Shown here in pieces: positions 32,618 through 40,600 of a stretch of DNA of 52,222 nucleotides. A program made the translations under genes and the position numbers. Numbering within the stretch: the first letter of the stretch is position 1; each line of letters starts with the position of its first letter. The notes beneath the pieces are model-generated. The model was not told where the DNA came from. It saw only the letters and a list, made by a program, of their open reading frames with translations, and did not search any database. Where the stretch lies: assembly GCA_030639495.1 (NCBI GenBank), contig DAOWCP010000004.1:1-52222 (forward strand), in the 5' to 3' direction. The DNA is from JAGLTN01 sp023135255 (lineage in GTDB: Bacteria; Planctomycetota; Phycisphaerae; Sedimentisphaerales; Anaerobacaceae).

Positions 32618-33565
32618 ATGTCTTATCGAACTACTAAGAAAATTACTTTGTTGGTTTTGATCGCAGTCTTGACTTTATGTTTCAGCAGCAAAGTATTTGC
32701 CGCTAAGCCGGATAAGGCCTCTGAAAAAGAAAAACCTACACTAAAACATAATCCGAAAGAAGTCATTGCCAAAGTAGGCGATGCAGTACTTACAAGAGAA
32801 AAAGTAAACTGGATGCAGAAAGATGCGAAGCCTGAAATCGTAAAGAAAATCGCTGACTGGTGGATCGAGACAGAACTTTTTTACGAAGATGCAGTCAAGT
32901 CTGATGATATGTTCAAAGATGAAATGGATAGATACATGTTCGAGCTTCAATATAAAAAGATGTACGTCATCAAGCTCGTAGACCATTTGCAGGTGAAAGA
33001 TTTTGATATCAGCGATAAAGAGGCAAAAAAGTATTACAAAAAGAATAAAGCAACTGATTCTAAACTCCAGACTCTCGGGCAGGCAACTTTTTATCATATT
33101 GAATGCGATACTTCTGAAAAAGCTCAGGAAGTGTTGAAAAAGCTTAAAGCAGGTGGAGACATTAAAGAACTTGCTAAAACAGAATCAATTGCTAAGGATG
33201 CTAAAAAAGGTGGTTATGTAATAAAAATGGGCTTTGGTGTTATCAAAAGACGTTTCAGCCCTGAAATCGTTAAGCAGATTGAAAAAGCTAAGCTTAATAA
33301 ATTTATTGGTCCGTTGAAAAACAAAAAAGGAAAGTTCGAAATAATCTCCGTTGAGAGCTTGAGAGAAACTAAGATTTTGTCTTTTGAAAAAGCACGCAAG
33401 AAAATTAATAGCACATTGATGGGGCAAAAGAGAAAACAATATTTTGCAGACTATAAAGAAAACCTTAAAAAAGTTAACGCTAAAAAAATATATCGTTCCC
33501 CGATATTAGATGAACCTGCTGAAGACAAAGAATCTGGTGAGGCTAAAGAGAAAGAAAAGAAGTAA
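32618..33565 (+). CDS. Exported SurA/PrsA-like peptidyl-prolyl isomerase
   Basis: 315 aa. AAGGAG precedes the ATG. A signal peptide (residues 1-28, ending KVFAA) is followed by a SurA-N-like helical segment (KEVIAKVGDAVLTREKVNWM, WIETELFYEDAVK) and a parvulin-type PpiC domain (about 145-255): ATFYHIECDTSEKAQEVLKK, IKELAKTESIAKDAKKGGYV. The HI-C pattern replaces the usual HILV. The C-terminus is rich in Lys and Glu. It likely helps fold exported proteins in the periplasm. Lies after the esterase by about 90 bp and ends in the terminator shared with parA. Confidence 0.82.
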   Translation: MSYRTTKKITLLVLIAVLTLCFSSKVFAAKPDKASEKEKPTLKHNPKEVIAKVGDAVLTREKVNWMQKDAKPEIVKKIADWWIETELFYEDAVKSDDMFKDEMDRYMFELQYKKMYVIKLVDHLQVKDFDISDKEAKKYYKKNKATDSKLQTLGQATFYHIECDTSEKAQEVLKKLKAGGDIKELAKTESIAKDAKKGGYVIKMGFGVIKRRFSPEIVKQIEKAKLNKFIGPLKNKKGKFEIISVESLRETKILSFEKARKKINSTLMGQKRKQYFADYKENLKKVNAKKIYRSPILDEPAEDKESGEAKEKEKK

Positions 33566-33582
33566 TACTTAAAGCTATAAGT

Positions 33583-33629
33583 TAAAAAAAACCATAGAGG
33601 CCTCTTTTATAAGGAGGTCTCTTTTTTAT
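33583..33629. terminator. Bidirectional terminator between the foldase and parA genes
   Basis: AGAGGCCTC (33596-33604) pairs with GAGGTCTCT (33614-33622), one G-U pair, followed by TTTTTTA on the plus strand and preceded by an A-run (T-run on the minus strand). The parA stop codon (33607-33609) lies inside the loop. Confidence 0.85.
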
Positions 33630-34653
33630 TTTCACTTTCAGATAAATAAGACGCAGGTTTTATTTCTTTTATTTCGATACCGGCGGGCCTTTGGATATTA
33701 GTTTCGGTTTGTTGTGATTGGGTTGCGATATTGTCGACTTGCGACAGCTCTTCCACTGATTCGTTATCATCTGTCAGGCCGTTTTCAATCGTTTCTGTTT
33801 CAATATCAGCTTCGTTAGCTTCCGGGGTCTCTTGTATAATTTCATCTTCAGTCGGTTCGACCAGTTTGCCGTTATTATAGAAGAATTCCGCGACTTTTCG
33901 GTAGTCCTGAGCTCCGTTACAGTTTTCCTCATATTCAAATATTGTTTTGCCGTAACTCGGAGCTTCTGCCAGTTTGATATTTCTGCGGATATATACGGGC
34001 AGCATTTCTGCTTGTGACCAGGCACAATTGGTTCCTCTGGCACTTTCAAGGAATTGCTCAATATCCGCTTTAACTTCATTAGGCAATGACGCTCTCGAAT
34101 CGAACATACAAAGCAAAATGCCTTTGACCTTAAGGTTAGGGTTGATTCGCTTATTAACAAGGTCTATTGTTTGTAGCAGTTTGCCGAACCCCTGCAGCGC
34201 CAAAAAGTGAGGCTGAAGCGGAATCAATACCTCCTCAGCACATGCCAAAGCATTCAAAGTCAAAAGCCCAAGTGAAGGAGCGCAGTCTATCAATATGTAG
34301 TCGAATCTGTCTTTTATTTTGTCCACAGCTTCACGCAGAATTGTTTCTCTGCCGACAACCGATACCAGTTCACTTTCAGCACCTACCAGATTTATGTTGG
34401 CAGCCAATAGCCATAAGTTTTTGCGGACTTCTATTATCTCATCTTCGAAGCTCGCCTGTTGCGTAAGCACTTTGTATGCGCCTGCTTCGATCGTTTCTGG
34501 ATTTAAGCCTAAATGTATCGTAAGGTGCGACTGCGGGTCAAGATCAATGGCCGCTACTTTAAAACCTTTTGCTGCAAGTGCTGCGGCAAGATTCGTTGTC
34601 GTTGTAGTTTTTCCTACGCCACCTTTTTGGTTCAGTACCGCTATCGTCCTCAA
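33607..34653 (-). CDS. parA: ParA/Soj-type chromosome-partitioning ATPase
   Basis: 348 aa from a TTG start with GAGGTG six bases upstream. The deviant Walker A motif is NQKGGVGKTTTTTNLAAALA, the A' motif AAIDLDPQSHLTIHLG, and DYILIDCAPSLGLLTLNAL the Walker B region; PVYIRRNIKLAEAPSYGKTI is typical of Soj. ParA assists origin segregation with ParB at parS. No parB gene or parS is in the window. Residues about 250-348 form an acidic, low-complexity tail not usual for Soj (Soj is about 250-260 aa). The gene is downstream of nusB (about 40 bp) and may belong to the ribH-nusB-parA unit. Confidence 0.88.
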   Translation of the reverse strand: MRTIAVLNQKGGVGKTTTTTNLAAALAAKGFKVAAIDLDPQSHLTIHLGLNPETIEAGAYKVLTQQASFEDEIIEVRKNLWLLAANINLVGAESELVSVVGRETILREAVDKIKDRFDYILIDCAPSLGLLTLNALACAEEVLIPLQPHFLALQGFGKLLQTIDLVNKRINPNLKVKGILLCMFDSRASLPNEVKADIEQFLESARGTNCAWSQAEMLPVYIRRNIKLAEAPSYGKTIFEYEENCNGAQDYRKVAEFFYNNGKLVEPTEDEIIQETPEANEADIETETIENGLTDDNESVEELSQVDNIATQSQQTETNIQRPAGIEIKEIKPASYLSESENKKETSL

Positions 34654-34694
34654 TCGGCCACCTCACAAAATGCTTAATTCAAAATCTTTTTATT

Positions 34695-35111
34695 CTACTC
34701 GTCCGCAGATTTCAGTTTTTTCCTTATCGCGTCGAGTACGCCGTTAATAAACCCCGGCGATTTTTCCGTACTGTATTTTTTCGCAAGCTCTATCGCCTCA
34801 TTTATAACAACTTTTTCCGGAATGTCATCGCAAAATACCAATTGATAAACCGAAAGTCGTAAAATACTTTTATCTACAGGCGAAAGACGCGACATTTTCC
34901 ATTTTAATGTCGAACTTGTTATAAGTTCGTCACAGCGTGCAATATTATCCCACGTCTCTTTAGTCCACTTCATCGCGAGTTGTACAACTATGTCATCATT
35001 TTCGCTGTCTCTGAAGAAATTCAATAATCTGCCAAGCAGTTCTGAGCCTTGAACATCAAGTTGAAATATTCCCTGCATTGCTAACTCTCTGGCTCTGGTT
35101 CTTCTGTCCAC
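34695..35111 (-). CDS. nusB: Transcription antitermination factor NusB
   Basis: 138 aa from the GTG at 35111 (MDRRTRARELAMQGIFQLDV), which has GGGG seven bases upstream; the longer frame from a TTG at 35135 adds eight residues not found in NusB. RRTRARELAMQGIFQLD is the conserved N-terminal helix, and VVINEAIELAKKYSTEKSPGFINGVLD the C-terminal signature (read in two parts). NusB with NusE binds boxA and prevents early termination in rRNA operons. It follows ribH in the common ribH-nusB order, but a 105-bp repeat copy lies between the two genes. Confidence 0.92.
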   Translation of the reverse strand: MDRRTRARELAMQGIFQLDVQGSELLGRLLNFFRDSENDDIVVQLAMKWTKETWDNIARCDELITSSTLKWKMSRLSPVDKSILRLSVYQLVFCDDIPEKVVINEAIELAKKYSTEKSPGFINGVLDAIRKKLKSADE

Positions 35112-35156
35112 TATGGGCCCCGTATAAAATTTCAAATAACGATCTTAACAAATAAC

Positions 35157-35261
35157 ATATACTGATCTCAATTGAATTTTTCCGTTTATCCGCGGGTAAC
35201 TAACTTAAAAATAACAAGTTACGGATTTATTCGCGGACATTTACTACCCTTCAAGGGTATA
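35157..35261 (-). repeat. Interspersed 105-bp repeat, copy C (inverted)
   Basis: On the minus strand it reads ATACCCTTGAAGGGTAG, then CCGCGAATAAATCCG, CCGCGGATAAACGG and ends GATCAGTATAT, matching copies A and B. The centre between the two direct motifs is more divergent (TTTTTAAGTTAG instead of TTTGTGAATTAT). It is inserted between ribH and nusB, 10 nt after the ribH stop. Confidence 0.85.
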
Positions 35262-35271
35262 AAAACACAAA

Positions 35272-35736
35272 TCAGATCTGGTCGATCACATTGACCATCT
35301 CTATAGCGGTCAATGCTGCATTTGCGCCGGAGTTACCCATTTTGGTCCCTGCACGCTCAACTGCCTGCTCTAACGTATCGCAAGTCAAAACGCCGAATGT
35401 CACCGGCACAGAGGCGTCATAATTGAGCTGACCTATACCTCTGGTCACCTGCTGACACACATAATCATAATGGTTCGTCTGACCTCTGATTACCGCACCG
35501 AGACAGATCACAGCTGCATATTTTTCGCTTTGTGATAATTTCTTAGCAACCAGTGTTATCTCACATGCACCCGGAACCCAGACTACGGTTATCTGCTTTT
35601 CGTCTGCGCCGTGCCTTTCAAGGCAATCTACCGCACCACCCAAAAGCTTAGATGTAATAAACTCATTAAATCTGCTCACAACTATCGCGTAATTGCCTTT
35701 ACCGGCGGTTAACTGACCTTTTATTTCTGTAACCAT
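35272..35736 (-). CDS. ribH: 6,7-dimethyl-8-ribityllumazine synthase
   Basis: 154 aa, normal length. The lumazine synthase motifs are SRFNEFITSKLLGGA near the N-terminus, VPGACEIT, and CLGAVIRGQTNHYDYVC (His in TNHYDY takes part in catalysis), then GVLTCDTLEQAVERAG and a GNSGANAA end. It condenses 5-amino-6-ribitylaminouracil with dihydroxybutanone phosphate, the penultimate step of riboflavin synthesis; subunits usually form icosahedral or pentameric shells. GGAG precedes the ATG. Other rib genes are not in the window. Expressed from the promoter at 35799. Confidence 0.95.
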   Translation of the reverse strand: MVTEIKGQLTAGKGNYAIVVSRFNEFITSKLLGGAVDCLERHGADEKQITVVWVPGACEITLVAKKLSQSEKYAAVICLGAVIRGQTNHYDYVCQQVTRGIGQLNYDASVPVTFGVLTCDTLEQAVERAGTKMGNSGANAALTAIEMVNVIDQI

Positions 35737-35798
35737 TATTTTTCTCCAATCAAAATATCAGTCGGCCTCACATTTGTACCCATCTGATTAGCCTGCGT

Positions 35799-35827
35799 AT
35801 TATAAGACTTAAACCAACAACTTTCCA
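35799..35827 (-). promoter_or_regulatory. Sigma-70-type promoter of ribH
   Basis: Minus strand TGGAAA (35822-35827), 17 bp, TATAAT (35799-35804). The start would be near 35792, leaving a leader of about 55 nt, too short for an FMN riboswitch, and none is seen. Confidence 0.6.
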
Positions 35828-36049
35828 GAAAAACCACTGCAACAGAGGCTTTCATAAAAACCGCTGATTATAAGACATATTGTTAACCCGCTTTATTATA
35901 AGAACTTACAAAGGCGATTGCCAGTGTTTTTTTGTGAGAATAAAAAAACTGTTAAAATGGGCAAAAACAAGTAAAACAGCTGGTATTTCTGAGCGATAGT
36001 CCTCATATCTGGCTTAATATTTAAAGGATTAATTATTTAAGGTGTAGTA

Positions 36050-37417
36050 ATGGTCTTTGACGAGAATCCATACGATTCATTTGGCAGGGCTGAAGAAATA
36101 GCACGTTATGCTCATGAACTTTATGAGGATGGCAAAGTGGCGATGGCGCTGGTCCAGCTTCAGGAAGCGTTGGAGATCAGCCCCGCTGACAGCTCACTCC
36201 ATTTTAATAAAGCACTGGCTCTCGACTCGATGAGCAGTTTTGAAGAAGCGATCAAAGAATACAAAGCTGCCCTTGAGCTGACAGGCGATGATCTGGAAAC
36301 ACTTAATTCTTTGGCGATCGATTATACTCGTATAGGTCTGTATGACCTGGCGATAGAGACATTTGAAAAGATCGAATCTTTAGACCGCGATTTTGAGCCT
36401 TCTTATTGCAACAGGATAATAGCCTATACTGAAATGAACAAACATGGCAAGGCAGAGGAAATGTTTTACCTTGCTCAGCAGATCAAACCTGATTGTGCTC
36501 TGTGTTTTTATAATATTGGTAACAGCCTGTTCATAAGAGGCGAATATAAAAAAGCGATCAGCTGCTGGATAAAAACTTCCAAGCTCGAACCCGACCATCC
36601 GCAGATAAACTTCCGCATCGCTCAGGCTTACTGGTTCGATGGAGATAATCAGACCAGCAGAGAATACTTCCTTGCTGAACTGCGTGAAAATCCGGGCGAT
36701 ACTGATGTCATTATTGATTTTGGATTGTTCCTGCTTCAGCTTGGCGACATCGAATCTGCAAAGGAAAAGTTCAATAGAGTATTGGAACTTACCCCTGACC
36801 ATGCGCAGGCTATGTTCTGTCTTGGTGAGATAGCTTTTAATAAAGACAATTTCCGCGATGCTGAACAACTGTTCCATCGAGCCATATCAAACGATGATAC
36901 ACTTATCGGGCCTAATTACAGGCTTGCTCAATATGCTCTGAAAAAAGGACAAATAAATCAGGCAAGAGAGTTCCTTTTTGAAGAACTGAAACTTGACCCC
37001 GAAGACAGTGAAGCTCTAATATCTATGGGGTCAATGTTTCTGCAAACCGCCGATTATGATTATGCAACACATTGTCTGCTCAGGGCGGTTGATTCGGATA
37101 GTGACAATCCTGACCCCTTTTATTACCTGGCTCTGGTAAGTGCAACAAGAGGTTTGTTAGAAGAAGCCGACGAATTTTTTGGACAGGCTTTAGATTTAGA
37201 CCCGCATCATGTATTTACTTTGAAAGACTCAGCGATTCTCTGCCTTGCAACGGGCAAATTCGACCTGGCAGCTAAGAGGGTTGAAAAAGCAGCACAGCTT
37301 ATCGGCAGTGACAGCGAAATAAAATCTCTCCGGAGAAAGATCAAATTCGCCAGATTAGCAGGCAAAGCTGAGGATATAATATTCAACTCTTTTCCTCCTA
37401 AGACCAAAGGCGAGTAA
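36050..37417 (+). CDS. Cytoplasmic TPR-repeat protein
   Basis: 455 aa with no signal peptide or membrane segment. It is made almost entirely of about 12 tetratricopeptide repeats: ALVQLQEALEISPADSSLHF, AIKEYKAALELTGDDLETL, AISCWIKTSKLEPDHPQINF, AQEFL-type units and others up to about residue 430. AAGGTG lies just before the ATG. TPR arrays are scaffolds; no enzymatic domain is attached. It precedes the C25 peptidase gene by about 275 bp and that gene has its own promoter, so the two are probably independent. Function unknown. Confidence 0.85.
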   Translation: MVFDENPYDSFGRAEEIARYAHELYEDGKVAMALVQLQEALEISPADSSLHFNKALALDSMSSFEEAIKEYKAALELTGDDLETLNSLAIDYTRIGLYDLAIETFEKIESLDRDFEPSYCNRIIAYTEMNKHGKAEEMFYLAQQIKPDCALCFYNIGNSLFIRGEYKKAISCWIKTSKLEPDHPQINFRIAQAYWFDGDNQTSREYFLAELRENPGDTDVIIDFGLFLLQLGDIESAKEKFNRVLELTPDHAQAMFCLGEIAFNKDNFRDAEQLFHRAISNDDTLIGPNYRLAQYALKKGQINQAREFLFEELKLDPEDSEALISMGSMFLQTADYDYATHCLLRAVDSDSDNPDPFYYLALVSATRGLLEEADEFFGQALDLDPHHVFTLKDSAILCLATGKFDLAAKRVEKAAQLIGSDSEIKSLRRKIKFARLAGKAEDIIFNSFPPKTKGE

Positions 37418-37548
37418 GTAATTGTCAAGCCTTGGTTCACTTGAAACCCTTTCATATTGTGACATATGCTTATATTCAGCAAAAAAACAGCTTTTGCGTA
37501 AAGTAAATTCAGAATTTCGCAGGAACTTACGGGGATGCCGGGTTATTC

Positions 37549-37577
37549 TTGACTTTTAGCCATACTTATGCGATAAT
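37549..37577 (+). promoter_or_regulatory. Sigma-70-type promoter of the C25 peptidase gene
   Basis: TTGACT (37549-37554), 17 bp, GATAAT (37572-37577), five of six and five of six to consensus. Start near 37584, just before the inverted repeat at 37586. Confidence 0.65.
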
Positions 37578-37585
37578 GCAACGCG

Positions 37586-37641
37586 CAGCGAGCGAGATGG
37601 TAAATATCTATTGGTGGTAATGTTCTGCACATCGCTCGCTG
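37586..37641 (+). promoter_or_regulatory. Leader inverted repeat upstream of the C25 peptidase gene
   Basis: CAGCGAGCGA (37586-37595) and TCGCTCGCTG (37632-37641) are perfect 10-bp inverted arms around a 36-nt loop. If transcription starts near 37584, this would form a stem at the very 5' end of a leader of about 110 nt. The role is unknown; mRNA protection or regulated translation are possible. Confidence 0.5.
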
Positions 37642-37693
37642 AAAATTGGTGGGGAAAAGTGTAAACCCGTGTATATAGAGAAAGGGTCAAACG

Positions 37694-40600
37694 ATGAAAA
37701 CAGAAAAGCAATTCGTCTGGGTTTTTATTATACTGATGTCACTTGCAAGCGGAGCATTGTCGAAACCGGACCTGGTCGTTACAGATGTTTGGTCAGATGG
37801 AGCCACAATCTGGTGTCAGTTGATGAATATTGGAGATGAAACCGCAGCATCCGGGCATGAAACAGCTCTTTATGTTGATGGCAATAAGGTAAGCACAAAA
37901 ACTGTCACTGTCACTCTTTCGCCAGGGCAAAGACTCGACCAGACATTTAGCCATATCTGGCAGTGCGGCTCCGGTTCGGATTATATTGTAGTTACAGCTG
38001 ACTATCAGGACATTATCTTTGAAGAAAATGAGTCTAATAACAGCCGAGTAGAAACCTGGAAATGTGATAATGACCCACCTGAAATAACTTCAGGGCCGAC
38101 TGTTTCTGGTATTACGTATAAAGCAGCAAAGATAGAATGGGTAACTGATGAAGATAGCAACAGTCTGGTGATATTTGACAAAAATGCAAAAGTCTATGGC
38201 CTACGGAAATCCGACGGGACACTCGACAAAGAACATGAAATCAACCTTGATAATCTTGATCCGTCAACTATCTATCATTATAAAGTTCTTTCCACTGATG
38301 GTAGTGACAACACCGTTAGCAGCGAGCAAGGCTACTTTGAAACGCTGTCTTTGGCCGACAGCACAAATCCGCAGATACATTCGATTTCTCGAATAAGCAA
38401 AAAATTTCCAATGGAATTTTCCGCAGATGCCAGTGACAATACCGAGATGCAAAAAGTAGAGTTTTATATGGAAGGCAAACTTATTGAAATAGATTTTTCG
38501 CCGCCTTACAAATTCTACATTGACCCGGTGTTGATGCATCTTGATATAAATGACGTGAACCAAAATATGATGGTGCTGGCGAGAGCTTATGATATGGCGG
38601 GGATGATAAAAGATGAAGTGATGAGTTTTTATATGGATGCGCCAGACTTTCCCGCTGAGGTGGCTTTCGACTCGCCTCGTGACGGATATGATATTCTGAT
38701 CGAAGAAGGGCAAAGCCAGGTTCCTGCTGGTAGGATGGTGGATGTTTTTGTGGTGGCAAGTGAGACTCCATGGGATGAAAGAGAAACACGCTGGGGCACT
38801 TTTATTAGCGGAAGCGATGTTAATAGAATAGAGGTATATTTCTGCGATAGCAATACCCCCGATTTTGTAGCTTACGACTGCCAGCGGTTATCAGCCAGCT
38901 ATGATGCCGGCGGTTTGGAAGTCGGGGAATATAATGTTGTAGCCAAGGTTTATTCCAATGGGCCACATGCAATAGCGGTAACAGTGACACACACTTTGGT
39001 AGTGGCTACGTATGAGCCGAGAAAAGTTGAATTCAGGAGGAGAGAAGTTGCTAATGACGATAACTGTCTGAATGTAACATTAAAACTACAGAACCGTGGG
39101 GACGAAAATGCTTTATTGCAGACGATATATGACCGAGTGACGGGGTTTGTTGTGTTGCCCGAGGAAACTGCCGATTATAACGTCGTTGCCGAGTACGATT
39201 GGCTCAGCAAAACTTCGCTTGTTACTATCGATTTTAAAGATGGCAAAGTGATGCATCCCATGGCCCATTACGATGACACTTATGATGTTGAATATACCAT
39301 TATCCCGGTAATGTATAACGGTTTTGAAAATTATACTATGGGCTCAGAAATGGTAACATTAGATTATGAATTCCCTGTTGGCGGTCTGGAATATGAGGCC
39401 AGCAGAATGCTCAGGCGTGAAGGGCTGTCGCTGCGCAATAAAGTTAACGACAGTCTGGTTGAATCAGACTACATGATAGTGACAAATCCTAAAATTCTCT
39501 GGGGTACGAACCCTGCTGCTGACTGCGATCAACTTTTCTCTACGATGGCGAAACTGGCAACAATACGAAATGGTGTTTTTGGTTTTTTTGAGGGACATGC
39601 CACTTCCTCAACAAGATTCGACCGAACAGATAAGATCGCTGTCGGCGAAACGCTGACCGACAGCAGACACAGAGGGCAAGAAATAATAATACTGGAAGAC
39701 GAAGAAGACCGGATTCTGTTTTACGATGCAATAGGTTATGTAGGCGAAATAAGCCATGATGGGGCACATAGCAATGACGCTCTTGCAGTCGGAAATACTT
39801 CTGAAGTTTTCTTCGGCTATGGAAGTTTTGCTGCCGGGCAAGAGATAGTGATTGCTGATGGGGATGGAAGTAATCTTGGAAGGATAACTATTTATCAGTA
39901 TTGGCCTGCCCTTAATAGTGTTAATGATGAATCACATTTTGTCAGTTGCTATGAGAGCGGCGATGCTCTTGCTACAGGCAATGTTGGCTGTACCACTCTT
40001 GCCGCTGATAGCCTTGATGAAATAATAATTGCCCATGATGATGATAATACGATCTATATTTATGACGAAGGTTATTCCAGCTGGGTGGAAGCAACAACAA
40101 TACCGAGCAGCTACGAAACGGGTGACGGTTTTGCTGTGGGTAATGTTTGCGGCGACTATAAAGATGAAATAATCGTTGCAGATATCGATGCTGATACCAT
40201 ATATATCTATGACGACGAAGGTGATGAGCATAGTTTCAGCTATTCACTCGAATCCGGTGATCGAATATCTGTCGCGGATGTGTATGGCGACGACAGCGAA
40301 GAGATTATAATTTTTATGCAATCTCGCGACCGGATCGAAAAAATAAGCTGTTCCATGTCAACTGCCGGGGCCTTAACTCATAGACACGTTGGATATTTTG
40401 ATTATTATTTAAATAGCAGAGATGCCTTTGCTGTTGGTAACATTTTAACTTGCAGCAAAGACGAGATACTCGTTGCCAGAGGCTACAGAGCAAATGAACG
40501 CAATGTTGGTGACATTGAAATAATAACTTCTTATGGTGGTTTAGGACCATCACAGGAACGGGATATTTTTGATGGTTTGATCTCCGAAGGGGGAGAGTGG

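Noticed and set aside
35737..35798. FMN riboswitch upstream of ribH
   Set aside because: The leader is about 55 nt, too short, and lacks the RFN-element motifs.
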